64,000 nucleotides of DNA from Amphirosellinia nigrospora (GCA_004123355.1 SCHM01000004.1:6661017-6725016); one strand, 5' to 3'. Shown: positions 25,601 to 41,003, counted from the stretch's first letter. Translations and numbers: made by a program. Notes: generated by a model from the sequence alone, not told the origin.

Positions 25601-28517
25601 AGTTAATAATAATAAATTTATTTTTATAATTAAAATAAACTAAAAATTAATAAAAAAAACTAATTATATTAATATAAATAATATAAGCTTTTTTATAAAA
25701 GTTTTAATTATTTTTTTTATAAAAAAAAAAATAACTATTAAAATAATAATTTTATTAAACTATTATAAATTAATAATTATTTAGTTTTATTTATATTATA
25801 AATTTTTTTTAAATAATAAATATAAAATATATAAAAAATATAGCTTTATTATTTAAATTATATAATTTATTTTATAAAGTTTATTATAAATTTTATTAAA
25901 ATTTTATATTTTTTTAGCTAAAAAAATAAACTTTTATATTTAGCTTTATTTTTTATTAATTATTAATAAAAAAATTTTAACTATTTATTTTAAAAATATT
26001 AATTTTATTTTATTTATTTAAATATTATAAGTTTTAATATATTTTAATAAATTTAGCTATTTTAAAAGTTTTTTTAATATAAATATAAATATTATTATTA
26101 TATATTTTTAAAAAGTTTATAAGTTTTTTAATATTTAAAATAAAATATATTTTTAAAAATTTAAGCTTAAAAAGCTTTTTTAATATTAATATATATAGTT
26201 TTTTTAATAATAATATAATTTTAATGTTTATAATAAAATTATATATTATATTAGTAAAAAAAATATTTAAAAGCTAAATATTAATAATATTAATAGCTAA
26301 AAATAAAATATATTATTTTTTAAAAATTAATAGCATAATTATAGTTTTATTAAATATTATTATAAAAATAATTATAAAATTAACTAATTTATTTATAAAT
26401 ATTAGTTTTATTAATATTATATTAGTTATAATAGTTATAATAATTAACGTTATTTAAATTTAATATTTATAATAAATAAATTTAAAATAATTAAAAATCT
26501 TAAGTTAATTATTTTAGCTTAATATTATTAAATAATTATTATAATAGCTAAAGCTTTTATAGCTAATTTTTATAAATTAATATATATATTATTATTATAA
26601 TTTTTATAAATTTATTTAATTTAATATTTTATTTATTTTAATTAAATATTTATAATATTAAAACTAAAATAATTTTAAAAGTTTTTACGTTTATTATAAT
26701 ATTTATTATATTTTTATATATTATTATAAAATAAAAAATTATAATTAATAAATAATAGCTTATATTTAATTTATAAATATATATTTTTATTATTATAATA
26801 GTTATAATATATATATTAATAATTTTCGTATATATTTATAACTATAATTAAAACTTTAAAATTAATAATAAATTATTAAAGTTATAAAAAATAATAATAT
26901 TTTAAAATAATTAATAATAACTTTATAAAAATAAAAAAATTATTATTAATTAATATATTTAGTTATAGTTTTTTGTTTATAATTAATTTTTTTTTTTTAT
27001 TTTATAATTTTAAGCTATTTATTATTATTAATTTTTCGAATAAAAAACTTAAATTTTATTTAATATATTTTTTACGCGTTTATTTTTAATAATAATTATT
27101 TAACTTTTATATTTTTTTATTATATATTTTAGCGTATTAAAATATTTATTACTAATTATAGTTTTATTTATATTTAAATTAATATATATTTTTATATTTA
27201 ACCGGTTAATAAAATATATATAAATAAAAATATATATAGCTTAAACGTAAAATTTATTATATATATATTACGTTTAATGTTTTAAATATAAATATTTTAA
27301 TTTAAAAATTTTATTAGATTTATTTTATATAAATAATAAATTATCATTAGAAATATTTGCTTTTTAATTAATTTTTTTAGCTAATTTATATTAGTTTAAA
27401 TATTAAAAAAGTTTATTTCGTAAAAATAATATTTAAATATAATATTATATATATATCGCTCGAGAATAATAAATAAAAAATATTAATATATATTATATAT
27501 TTTAATAAATATATAGCTTATATTTTATATATATAAAAAAATATTAAATAATTTATATTTTTATAATATTATAATAAATAAAAGCTAAATTAAATATATA
27601 ATAAAATATTACTATTATAATATTTTTATTAATATTATATTTAGATTTTTTTTTATTTAAACGTATATTATTAGTTTAATATACGCTATAATAATTATTA
27701 TATTTTTTATTATAATATATATAATTATATTATAGTTATAACTATAGTTATAATTATAGTTATAATTATAGCTATAGTTTTAATTATTATTATAACTATT
27801 TACGTTTTTTATTTTATTATTATATTTTTTATTTTTATAAATATTTTTTATTGCTTTTTTATAATAGCTATAATTTTTATTATAATTATTATTATATTAT
27901 TTATTATATTTATTATTAAAATAATAATAACGTTTATAATAAAATTAATATTTATTTTTTAATTAATAACGATTAAATCTTTATAATTATTATATTTAAA
28001 ATATATATTTTAAAAGTTTTTATTATTTTTTTAAATAATTATAAAAGGTTTAACGTTTAAAATTTATATTTTATTTTTTAATTTAATTTATAGTACGTTT
28101 TATTAATTTTTTTATATTTATTTAATATATTTTTTTTTAATAAATAAATATAATTAGTAATTATTTCGGCCTATTAATTATAAATATTTTTATAATATTT
28201 TATTAATTAGAATTATTTTATATTAAAATTTTTTTTTATAAATATATTATAGTTTATATTAAATAAATTAAATAAATATATTTTTATTTTATATTATATT
28301 AAATAAAAAAATTATTTTTAAAAAACTTTTTATAATATATTTAAAGTATATTTTAAAACGTTTTTTTAACTTTTTAAATATTAAGCTTAAGTTTATTTTT
28401 TTAAATATAATAATTAATAAGCTTAATTTTATTATTTTATTATAAAAAAATAAAACTTATAAAAAATAATTAAATAGTTTTAAAATTTAATTATTATTTA
28501 ATAATTTTATTATTAAG

Positions 28518-28522
28518 TTTAT
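28518..28522 (+). repeat. X2 target site duplication TTTAT, left copy
   Basis: TTTAT flanks X2 here and at 37449-37453. Removing X2 and one copy restores Y continuity with Y2. Confidence 0.82.
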
Positions 28523-28734
28523 TAATAAGCTTTATTAAAATAATATATATTAAGTTTATATTAAGTGATAAAAAAAAAAGTAGGTATTAAGTACGGTTTT
28601 TGTTAAAATAAAAGATTTATTTAGTTTTAGCTTTTTTATTTAATTTATAAGACTAGACTTTATTTATTAGTAAGTAAGCTTTATTTTATAGTAAGGACTT
28701 TTTACGGGGTTATTTTTTTTATTAAAGTATAATA
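28523..28734 (-). repeat. X2 LTR (left in window, 3' LTR of the element)
   Basis: 212 bp. Its outer end on the element's strand reads TATTATACTTTAATAA, a transition-altered form of TGTTACACTTTAATAA in the other LTR. Confidence 0.85.
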
Positions 28735-31700
28735 AGTGCTAGTTTTAAAAAAGATTATTATTGTTTTTAATAATTTTAATACTATATTTAAATTAATATA
28801 TAATATTAAGGTATTTATTAATATAAATTTATTATTTTAATTTAATTATTTTTATAGCGAAGTTTATTTTCCGGGGATAATTGCGGGGTTGTTTGTTAGG
28901 CTAAGCTATAGTAGCTGTGGCTTTTTTTTTTTTTTTTTTGATTTTAGGTCTATTATTTGTTCGAGACTAGTATTTTTTAATTAAATTTTTAGAGTTTTTT
29001 AATTATTACTTTGATTTTTATTAGTTGTTTTTATAATTATAGCTTTTTTATTTTATTAAATATTAAAAGCTAGTATAATTATAGTTTAATTAATACTATA
29101 GGATAGTTTTTATTTTAAAAGAATTATTGTTTTTTTTAGAATTAAGTTAATTATTAAGAATTAAATTAAAAGGAGAATTTATTAATAAAAAGGATTTTTA
29201 TTATTTTATTTAGGAAATAAATAAGCAATAAAAATAACGGGTATATTTTAAAAGTTTTAAAAAAATTTAGTTTATAAATAAAATGTTTAATTTAATTTTT
29301 AACTTTTTAAAGATTAATATATTATTAAAAGAATTTTTTAAAAAGTTTATTTAAAAAATAGTAATTATAATATAGTTATAAATATATTTTATTTTTTTTT
29401 TTAAATTTTATTAGTTTATACTTTTAGTTATAATATTATTTAGCTTTTAATAAAGTAAAATTTATAGCTAATTTAGCATTTTTTATAAATATTTACGTAT
29501 AAAATATAAGTTTTTATATTTAATAATATTAATTTTTATTAATATATTATTAGGTTTAAAAAATTAAAAACTAAATAGCTATTTATAAAGCGAAAATTTA
29601 ATAAGATTTAAATAAATATTATTAAGATTTTATTATAAAAATAAAAACAAATTAATTTAATTATTTTTAAAATGCTTAAAATTATAGTACTAAATAATAA
29701 TTTTTATAGTTTAGTTTTTTGTTTAAAAAAACTATTTTTTTAAAAGTAATAAATAATAGTTATAAAAAGCTTAGCTTTTTATATTTTTTATAATTTTTTT
29801 AAAAGGTTAAAATAAATTTACGATTTTAATCCGAAATAATATTAATAAATAATTTTTAATCGTTTAATAATAGCTATATAATTAATATAGCTGCTTAATT
29901 TTTATAATATATTTTTTATTGCTTAAAATAAATAAAGTTTTTTTAAAATAATATATATTATAAGTATTAATATATTATAATAGTTATAACTTTTAATTTG
30001 CTAGGGTATATTTGCTAAAAATTTTAAATAAACTAATAATAAAGTTAAATAAAATAGTTTTTATAAGCTTAGTATTTTTAAAGCGAATAAGCTAATAGTT
30101 ATTATAAGGTTTTTATAATTAATAATATATATTTTATAATTATTATAGTATTTAATATAAGCTATTATTTATATATTTTTAAATAATATAAAGTTTTAAT
30201 TTTTTTAATATATATTATATATTAAAGTAATATTTATTATTATAAGCTATTTATATAAACTTATATATTTATTTATTAAAGATATATAGTTTATATTTAT
30301 TTTTTTGTTTATATTATAAAGTAAATTTTAATAATTATAAATAAATAGCTAGGGCGCAAAATATTTTATTAATAATTTTATTATTTTTATAAATAACGCG
30401 TATAATAGCGATATTTAAGGTTTTATTAGTTAGTAATAATTTTAGCTTTTATTGTTTTATTAAATATAGCTTTAAAATTATTTTTATAGCAGATTTAATT
30501 AACTAAATTTAGTTTAAAATAAGCTTTTTATCCGATTGTTTAATTTAACTATTATTATTTATTTAGTCGAATATAATATAAATTAACTTAGTATATTAAG
30601 AATAAAATTTAATTTATTAAACAAATAATATATTTATAATTTATATTAAAATAAATAAATAAAAATATTAATAAAGCGTTTATTAGCCCGATTAATAATA
30701 TTATATTAAGCTTAGTTTAATTTAAAATATTTTTAGTTATAAAATAATTGGTTAATATTATAATAAAGTTTTGCGCGGTTTTAATTATAATATAGTTTTT
30801 ATATATTTATATTATATATACGATTTTTAATTTAAAAAGTTTATATAGTTTAATATTCGTAAAATAATAATTTAAAAATATAATTAATAATATTTAAATA
30901 TTTAAAATAAATACGCTAGGATTTTATTAGTAGTTTTTTTAAATAAAAACTATAATATTAAAGCTTTTTTTTAAGGATTTATTTATTTATATAAATAATT
31001 ATTAAGCTAGATTATAATAATAAAAAAAAATATAACTATAGATTAAGTTTTATATAGCTTTAAACGAAAGCTTTTTTTTTTCGGTCGGTTTTAATAAATA
31101 GATTAATAATAAGTTTATTATTTTTTAAAGTTATTTATAAATATATAATTTAATTTATATTTTTTTATAAATAATTTTATTTTTTAACGCTATAAAAGTT
31201 TTATATATTATATATAGTATAAAAAAAAGTTATATAAAAATTTATTATTATTAAAGTATTATTTTAACGTTTAAACTAGTTTAAAAACTTTAAGTTTTAA
31301 AAAATAGCTAATTATTTAATAATAGTTAAATAATAAAAGTGTTTATTTAAAAGTTAATAAATTAATAAAAAATAAACGAAAAAAGATTTTTTTAAAAATA
31401 ATAAATATAATAAAAATAAATATTTCGAAAATAATATATAAATAAAATATTTTTAATAATATTTAAAAAAATAATAATATTATTAATAATATATAATAAA
31501 ATTTTTTAAAAAGTTAAAGTTTTTTATTTATAAAACATTATTTAAATATTAATAAATTATAAAATTTATTAAAATAATTATTAATTATTTAATTTTTAAT
31601 AGTTAATTATTATAAAATAATTATAATAGTTTAAATAAATACTAAACTAATAAAAAAAATAATATTTATTATTATTTATAAAGTTTGCTATAAATAAATT

Positions 31701-34700
31701 TAATAATTTTAGATTATAATAAAAATAAATAATTATTTAAAACTATTATTTTTTTAAAATATATAAATTAACTATTAATTATAAATAAAATTATTTTTTT
31801 TTTTAAGTTTATAATAAAAATAAAATATAAAAAAAGTTAAACTATTAATTTATTTTATATAACTTTAATTATATAGCTTATTAAATATAATATTAATTGT
31901 TTTTTTAATTATAAATAAATAATAAATATAAGCGATTATTTAGTTTATTTTTTATTAATTATTTATTAAAAGAATTTTTATTAATTTATTAATAAATATA
32001 TTAATAATTTTTTAATTAGTTTAAATTTTAGGTATATTATTAATTAGTTTAAAAATATTAATAGTTTTTAAATTATTTTTAATATAAATTAATTATTTAC
32101 TAAATATAATTATTTTTTCGATTTTAGTTAATTTATAAATATTAAAAATTAAAGCAATATTAAAAATTTTAAGTTTTTATTTATTATTAAATATTTTTTT
32201 TAAACTTTATTTTATATTATATTTTAACTATAAAAAAATTATATTTAATATAAAAATGCTTTTTTTTTCGTAGGATATATTATATTTTTTTAATATATTA
32301 TAATATTAGTTATATTAGTTAAGATTATTATTATGCTTTTTTTTTAAGCCGTTAAATATGCTTTAGTAATAATTACTTTAAACGTAAAAGTTATCGGGAA
32401 GTTTTTATTAACGTTAAAAATAATAAATATTTTTAAATCGGCTAAGATTTATATTTTAATATTAACGATTTTATTATTAATAAAGTTAATATTTATTAAT
32501 TAGAAAATATTTATATTCGGGCTTAATTTTTTAACTATAGTTATAGCTATAGCTATTATTATAGCTTTTAAATAATTTTTTTATGTTATAAGTTTAAAAT
32601 TAATATTAGTTTGTTTAAAAATAAATTTAACGCGAGTATTTTTTAGTATTATTTTTTTTTTTAGCGAAAGGTTAATTATAACTACTATTAATAATATAAT
32701 ATTTAATAATAAGCTATTTTATTTTTATATAAAAGTTTAAAAGCGAAATTTTAATTAAATAATAAAAATATATAAATAACTAATGCTTTAATAGTATATT
32801 TAAGTTTAAATAATATATTTTTAAATAAAGTTATTTTATATATATATAGTTATATAAAAAAGTATATTTTAAAAAGTATTTTATAGTTATTTATACTAAT
32901 AAATATTATTCGCCGATTTTTATAATTAATTACGGTTTTTATAAGCTAAAGAAATTATTATTTAATAATATTTTAAGCTTAATATTATTTTTAAATATTT
33001 ATATAAATTCGGTAATTATTATTAAAATAAAAAATTATTAGCGTTTTTTTTTATAATATAATAAAAAACGTAGTTTAATGTTTATATTATATTTTTTTTT
33101 TTTAATATTTTTAATTTTATTTTATAACGTATAATAGTATATTTTAAAGTATTTAAAAACTTATACGTAATAATATTTTATTTATTTTAAAATTAAAATA
33201 AATAGTAATATTTTTATTATTTTATTAAATATAAATATTGATTTTTAAATATAAAAATAGTTATTAAAAGGATTTTTTTATATTATTATTTATTTCGTAT
33301 AGCTTAAAAAACGCTTGTATAATTATTAGTAAATTAAGGTTAATTTAGTTTGGTTATTTTTAAGTATATTTTTTTACGTTATAAATATATTATTTTATAT
33401 AAATAGCTATATAAAATTTTTAGCTATATAAAATTTAAAGTAGTAAAATAATATATTTTATAATAAAAATAAAATAACGTAGTAATAAATATATTTGTTT
33501 GTTTTTTTACGTAAAAATTAAAATATAATTTGTTTAATCGGCTATATATTATATATAAGTACATACTAGTTTTATATATATATTAATTAAATATTTATTA
33601 TAATATTTATAAATATTATTATAGTTTATTATAATAAATATATTATTTTATTTTTAATTTATAAATCGAATAAATAAGTATAAAAAAATCGTTTTTATTT
33701 TATTAGCGAGGTTAATATTATTTTTTTTTTTTTAGGTAAAATTAGCGTGTTTTTTTTTATATTTTTTTTTAGTTACGTTTACGGTTATAACTAAACTTTT
33801 GTTTATAACTTTTTTTTTTTAAGCTAGCAGTTTAATATTTTCGATTTTTTGTTTTTATGCTTGTTAAATCGGTTATTTTATTTAAAATTACGCTTAGGTT
33901 TATTATATTTTTAACGTAGTTTATTTTTAGGGTATTTTTTACGAGCGGTTATTAAAAGGATTAGTTTTACTTTTATAATTTAAAATATATAGTTTATTAA
34001 TTTTATAATAAATTTAAGTATAATAAGAATTGTTTAATATTTAAGTTTATAAAGTTTAAATAAAAACTATAATATTATATTAATTGCGGTTATTTTTATT
34101 TAACGTTTTTATTGCTCGAGTATATTATAATTTTTACTAAATAAAAATAATTATAGCTGCTTTATTATAAATAAAATATTTTAGCTTAAAATATAATTAA
34201 TTAAATAATTTTATAGTTTAAAAAGCTTATATAGCGAACTTATTAATAAAGCTATTAATAATTGCGGTTAATTTTTTTTTATATATATTAGTTTGTTTTA
34301 AAGCTATTAGCTTATTATTTTATTATATAACGGCTAGTTTTAATAAAAGTATTTAAAATATAAATAATAATTGTTTATTATTAGTTTTTACTAATTTTTT
34401 ATTTTTAAAAATAAATTAATACGTTTAATAAAATAGAATATATTTATAAAAAGCTTATTATTATAAGTTATTATATTTTTATTATTAAAATTATTTTATC
34501 CTAGGTTAAACTAATTATATTTGTTTTTTTTTAGCTTTACTAGTTTATTATATTATAAAGTATTAATAGATTTTTTTTAAATATTAATTTTATTATATTT
34601 TTATTTGATTTTATAAGGGTTTTATATTAAAAATCTTATAAATTACGCGGTAAATATATTTAAATAGTTTATACGGTTATATAAAGTTTATTTAATATTA

Positions 34701-37230
34701 TTAAGTTATTTTAATTCGCTAGTATTATTATCGTTATTATTATTATTATTGTTAAGATTTTTTATAAGGGCGCTTTAATAAATTTTAAATATAATTAAAT
34801 ATTAAGCGTTAAAAGCTATTTATTTTTAAGTTTTATTAAATTATTAATATAATATAAAAAATTTATTTAGCTTTTTTATATTAAACTATTTAAAAAACTA
34901 AAATTAAAGATTTTTTATTAACTATTAAACTTATAAATTAAACTATATATTAAAGTTTTATATTAACTATTTTTTAAGTAAAAGTTTTAAAATATTAAAA
35001 AGTACTAAAAATACTAAATATATATTTTTTATAAGTTATATAAGCTATATTTAAATATAAAGATTTTTTAAATATTTATATAAAAGTTAATATTTTACGT
35101 TTTTAATTAGCTTAATATATATTATTTTTAGTACTATATAATTGTTATATTATATACTAAAGTTATTAAATTATTATAAAGTATATATTATTTAAAATAT
35201 TTAAAGTCCGATTAATATTATTTAATAGAAATATAATTAATATATAAGTAAAATAATAAAAATAATAATTCGGATATAAAATTAATATATTAAAAGTTAT
35301 TAGTTTAAAATTATTATTATTTTATTATAGTAGTATTGCCGAATTATTTTAATATTACGATTTTTTTATTAACTATAGTACGTTTTAATATTAATTATTA
35401 ATATTATAATTTAAACAGTTTATAAGTTATAATTATATTATTATAGTAATTAATATATTTATAAGCAATATATTATATATTTTATCGAATTTTTTACGTA
35501 ATAACTATATAACGTTTATAAATAATAATTATTTATATATTTTATAAAATATATCCGATATATATATAAACTAAAGTTTATTAGTTTAAAGCTTAATTTT
35601 TAGCTTTCGATTTTATTATTTTTTTTATTAATTGTTTTTATTTATTAGCTAACTTTATTAAAATAGCTTCGATATTTTTAACTTTTTAGTATATATTAGT
35701 AATATATTTAAAAAGCTTAATTATATTTTTTTATAAAGCTAATTAAATAATAAAACTTTTAAAATAATTATTTTATTTTTTAAACTTTTTTAAATATAGT
35801 TTTAAGTTTTTTTATTATTAAACTTTTTAAAAGTAGTTTTTAAATTATTAGATTTTAATTTTAACTAGCTAAATTACGTAGGTTTTTAATTTATTATTTT
35901 AAAATTTCGAACATATTAAAGCTAAAAAAAAATAGCTTAAAAATTAATATAAACAATTATACTTTTATTTTTTTAATATATAAATAATTAAATAATTATA
36001 TCGAAATATAAATAATAATTTTATTATTATAAGAAGTTTTAATAATAAGCTAGGATTTAATAATAATATAAGTTTAAACGCTATAACTTAACGTAGTATA
36101 GCTAAAAATAATATTATTTTTTTTACTTTTTAGCTAAAGCTATTATAAGTCGATTAATAAATAGTTTAATAATATATCAGAATTAAATATATTAATATTA
36201 AACTAGCTTTAATTAACTTAAATATTAAATTTTTTATTAAATTATTTTTATATTTAATTATAAAGTTTTTAGCTTTTAAATTAAGCTATTAATTTTTTTA
36301 AGCTTTATTTTAATAATATAGTATTTATTTTAAATTTTAGATAAGCTTTAAATATAACGCGCGAAATAGCTAACCGGAAAGAATTTATAAAGGATAATAT
36401 AGTTAACTAATATACTATAATTGCTTAAAATAAGCGTAGCTTTTAAATAAAATAATTAAATATTATTTATTATTAGTTATTTTATAAATATATAAATTAA
36501 TTAATATTATAATTTATATTTTTATACTAAAAAGTAAATAAACTATAAATAATTTTTTAAATATAATACGAAATAAATAATTTATTAATACTATTAAAAT
36601 TATTAAAATAATATAATAATTTTTAATAAAAAAAAGAATTTCCGATTATTTTATAAAAAATTTTAAGAATAATTTATTAAATAAATAAAGTATAATAATA
36701 TTAAAGTTATAAAAATAGTATATTATTATAAACGTTAGCTTTAGCTAGATATAATTAGTGTAAAAATAGTAAAGCTATTTTAAAAATAATATTAAAACGT
36801 AAATTTAGCTATAATATAAATTAGCGTTAATATTAAACTAAAAATTAATTAATTTAATATAAATTATTAAAAACTAATATTTTTTATTTTTTTTAAAATA
36901 TATAAAATATTAAAATAATAATATATTTTTTTTAAAATAAATAAATATTAAAGTATTTTAAACTTTTATTATTTTATTAAAATATTAAATCGATATAAAA
37001 TAATATTAAAACGAGCTTTTTTAAGCTTTTTTTATTTTATTAAAATATAAACGGTATAAAATAAAATTAGTATAAAATTTAAACGCTACTATAATACTAT
37101 AAAAGTATTAAAAACAATATATAAATCGCTAGAGCAATTTAAAGGATAATTATATAATAAACTACCGGCCGAAAAAAAATAAAACTAAAATAACTTAAAA
37201 AATAAAAATTATAAAACTTATTATATTATT

Positions 37231-37448
37231 TAATAAGCTTTACTAAAAATAATATAATATTAAGTTTGTATTAAATAATAAAAAAAAAGTAAATATTAAA
37301 TAAAGCTTTTATTAAAAATAAAAAACTTATTTAGTTTTTAGCTTTTTATTTAATCTATAAGACTAGATTTTATTTATTAATAAAATAAGCTTTACTTTGT
37401 AGTGGGAACCCTTTGCGGGGGTTACCCCCCTTATTAAAGTGTAACATT
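37231..37448 (-). repeat. X2 LTR (right in window, 5' LTR of the element)
   Basis: 218 bp, beginning TGTTACACTTTAATAA on the minus strand. It is the least mutated X LTR and retains a GC-rich patch (gggaaccctttgcggggg) at 37402-37420. Confidence 0.87.
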
Positions 37449-37724
37449 TATATATAACTTAAATACGTTAAAAAAATATATATATATTTATATAAATAAT
37501 ATTTTTTTTATTTATAATAATTTTTTTTTTTTTAGGTTATTTTAGTCGGGGTTTAAAACTTTAATATTTTTACGTTTAATTTTATAAATATTTTTATTAT
37601 AATATAATTAAAAACAAAGTTTTATAATAATAATATTTATTATATATTATTATAGCTATTAAAGCTAGCTTTATTGTTTAATAAATCTAAATTATTATTA
37701 AAGTTATTTATTTTATTATTATTA

Positions 37725-37765
<41 letters not shown>

Positions 37766-39016
37766 TATTTTAATTAAAAAATATATTTTTATATTTTTTA
37801 TATTGTTTTAAAGCGATAAAAAGAAATAAAAGCGGAAATATTATTATTACGCTTATTATATTTAAAAATAAAAGCGAAAATATTATTATTGTTTTTTTTT
37901 ATTTATAGCTATATTATTAAAATTAATTATGATATTATAAAAGCTTATTAGTTTAATATAATTAAAAATAAAATATTAATAAAAATATAATATTAATTTT
38001 TTAGAACTTTATAAAAACGCTAAAATTTTAATTTATTTATATAATTAAATTAAATTTATCGTTAATTTGTTTAATATTTTTTATAGCTTTTTTATATTTA
38101 ATTTAATTTAATTTTGCTTAAAATTATTATTTTATTATTATTTTAAAATATATTTATAGTTTCTATATTAAATTTTAAATATTAATTTAGTTTTTTAAAT
38201 AAAAACTTTATAAGTTTTTAATTTATTATTAATTAAGTTTTATTAATATTAATTTTAGCTTTAGTTATTTTTACGTTAATTTTATTTTTTTATTTTGTTT
38301 CGATTTTTTAAATTATATTATTAAATAATTTATAAGCATTTTTAACGGAGCTTATATTAATAATAATAATATTATTTTAACGATTATTATATTAAAAATT
38401 AAAAAAAAATAATTTTAAATAAAAGTTTTTTAATAATAAATTTAATGTTTAATTTAATAAATAATTAAATATGTAAAAAAACTATTATTATTTAAGTTTT
38501 ACGATTTATTATTTTTTTATAACGTTATAAATAATAATTTAAAAATAAAATAAACTATATATAAATAAAAATAAAATAAAATATATAATTTATAATTATA
38601 TTTTAATAATAAAATTAATATATTTATAAACTTTAATAATAAATTAAAACGTTTAAAAACTTTATAATAAAATTAAAATATTTAAAATAATTAATTAATA
38701 AAAATTTATAACGTTTATAATTTTATAATAATTTTAGCTACGTTATAAAACTAATATATTTAAAATATAAAAATTTTACTAAGCTTTTTTTAAAGCTAAA
38801 TAACTAGCTTATTAAAAGCTTTATAAAAAGTATAAAAATAAAAATATAAAAAAATCGACGTTAAAGCGCGATATTTACTTTAATTAATAAATATATAAAA
38901 TTACGCGCTAATTGCTACTAGGAAAATTTATATCTTTAACTTCAAAAAATCTAAAAACAAATAGTTTTTAATATAATTTAATATTTATAATAAAACTATA
39001 TAATAAAGTATTACTT

Positions 39017-39212
39017 TAAAAAAATATTATAAGTTATAAAGTTTTATTTAAAAAAAAAATTTATTATTAGATTTATTTCGTAGATCTAATAATAGATTTT
39101 TAACTAATAATATGCTAGCTATTTATTTAAATATAAATGTTGCTAAATAGTTTCTTTTTATGCTCCGCGCAAAAAAACTACTAGTAATATAAACCTTTTA
39201 AAGGTTTTATTA
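39017..39212 (-). repeat. Y1 LTR (right in window, 5' LTR of the element)
   Basis: 196 bp, paired with 22475-22670. The Y leader immediately inside it (about 38760-39016) lines up, inverted, with Y2 46562-46810. Confidence 0.85.
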
Positions 39213-40804
39213 ATTATTAACTATAATAAAAACTTTAAATATTATTATATTATATATATTATTTATAAAAATAATAAAGTTATTAATAAAATATTTTTAT
39301 ATTTTAGCTATTTATTTATAATTATTAAAAATTTACTTTATAATATAAAAAAAAAAAATATAAACTATATATTTTAATAAACAAATATATAAGTTTATAT
39401 AAATAGTTTATAATAATAAATATTTTTTAATATATAATATATATTAAAAAAATTAAAACTTTATATTATTTATTTAAAAATATATAAAATAATAGTTTAT
39501 ATTAAATATTATAATAAATATAAAATATATATTATTAGTTACGAAAAACCTTATAATAATTATTAGTTTATTTGCTTTAAAAATATTAAGCTTATAAAGA
39601 TTATTTTGTTTAATTTTATTATTAAATTATTTAAAGTTTTTCGGTAAATATACTTTAATAAATTAAAAGTTATAATTATTATAAATATTAATATTTATAA
39701 TATATATTATTTTAAAAAAACTTTATTTATTTTAAATAATAAAAAATATATTATAAAAAATATAAAAAGCTAAGCTTTTATAACTATTATATATTACTTT
39801 TAAAAAAATAGTTTTTTAGAACAAAAAATTAAACTATAAAAATTATTATTTAATATTATAATTTTAAATATTTTAAAAATAATTAAATTAATTTGCTTTT
39901 ATTTTTATAATAAAATTTTAATAATATTTATTTGAATTTTATTAAGTTTTTGCCTTATAAATAGCTATTCGGTTTTTAATTTTTTAAACTTAATAATATA
40001 TTAATAAAAATTAATATTATTAAATATAAAATTTATATTTTATATATAAATATTTATATAAAAATATTAAAATAGTTATAGATTTTATTTTATTAAAAGT
40101 TAAATAATATTATAATTAAAAATATAAGCTAATAAAAATTAAAAAAAAAATAAAGTATATTTATAGCTATATTATAGCTATTATTTATTAAATAAACTTT
40201 TTAAAAAATTCTTTTAATAATATATTAATCTTTAAAAAGTTAAAAATTAAATTAAACGTTTTATTTACGAACTAAATCTTTTTAAAACTTTTAAAATTTA
40301 TTTATTATTTTTATTGTTTATTTATTTTTTAAATAAAATAATAAGGATTTTTTTACTAATAAATTTTTTTTTTTAATTTTTTTTTTAATAATTAACTTAA
40401 TTTTAAAAAAAATAATAATTTTTTAAAATAAAAACTATTTATAATATTAATTAAACTATAGTTATATTAGTTTTTAATATTTAATTAAATAAAAAAGCTA
40501 TAGTTATAAAAATAATTAATAAAAATTAAAATAATAATTAAAAAACTTTAAAAATTTAATTAAAAAATATTAGTTTTAAACAAATAATAAACTTAAGATC
40601 GAAAAAAAAAAAAAAAGCTATAGCTATTATAGTTTAGCTTAGCAAACAACTTTATAGTTATTTTTAAAAAATAAACTTTGCTATAAAAATAGTTAAATTA
40701 AAATAATAAATTTATATTAATAAATACTTTAATATTATATATTAGCTTAAATATAGTACTAAAGTTATTAAAAGTAATAACGGTTTTTTTTTAAAGCTAG
40801 TATT

Positions 40805-40998
40805 TATTATACTTTAATAAAAAAAGTAACCTTTATAAAAAGTCCTTACTATAAAAATAAAGCTTAGTTTTATAAATTAAATAAAAAAGCTAAAAACTAA
40901 GTAAATATTTTACTTTTAATAAAAGCTTTATTTAATATTTGCTTTTTTTTTTATATAATATAAACTTAATATTATATTATTTTTAATAAAGCTTACTA
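40805..40998 (+). repeat. X1 right LTR
   Basis: 194 bp, paired with 15390-15582. It is followed by the AAAAG target duplication at 40999-41003. Confidence 0.85.
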
Positions 40999-41003
40999 AA
41001 AAG

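Larger units (their letters stand above)
28523..37448 (-). mobile_element. Element X2: complete LTR retrotransposon inserted in Y1
   Basis: An uninterrupted minus-strand copy of X, 8,926 bp, with LTRs at 28523-28734 and 37231-37448 and TTTAT target duplications. About 7 kb of it (about 30360-37448) forms an inverted repeat with X1 15390-22474, and the rest matches 39218-40998. It must be the youngest insertion of its stack, since it lies inside Y1, which lies inside X1. Some segments, such as 28860-29000, retain many G but few C on the plus strand, showing strand-biased RIP. The gag-pol superfamily cannot be read by eye. Confidence 0.88.
22475..39212 (-). mobile_element. Element Y1: Ty3/gypsy-type LTR retrotransposon inserted in X1, split by X2
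   Basis: Minus-strand copy of element Y. LTRs are 22475-22670 and 39017-39212 (both 196 bp), with ATTAT target duplications. X2 is inserted at 28522/37449; the two Y1 pieces total about 7.81 kb, against 7.95 kb for Y2. The rejoined sequence at the X2 site lines up with Y2 near 48110-48130. The class follows from Y2, whose reverse transcriptase remnant is readable. Y1 is more AT-converted than Y2 and has no readable ORF. A TTA-repeat at about 37717-37763 corresponds to the poly-Asn-coding stretch in Y2 near 47820-47870. Confidence 0.85.
15390..40998 (+). mobile_element. Element X1: LTR retrotransposon inserted in W, itself split by Y1
   Basis: X1 has LTRs at 15390-15582 and 40805-40998 and an AAAAG target duplication. 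Its body is interrupted by Y1 between 22474 and 39213. The two X1 pieces (15390-22474 and about 39218-40998) sum to about 8.87 kb, against 8.93 kb for the second copy X2. Across the Y1 junction the rejoined X1 sequence lines up with uninterrupted X2, which confirms the boundaries. The sequence is heavily AT-converted and the superfamily is not identified. It contains a long ATA-type microsatellite at about 18067-18213. Confidence 0.85.
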
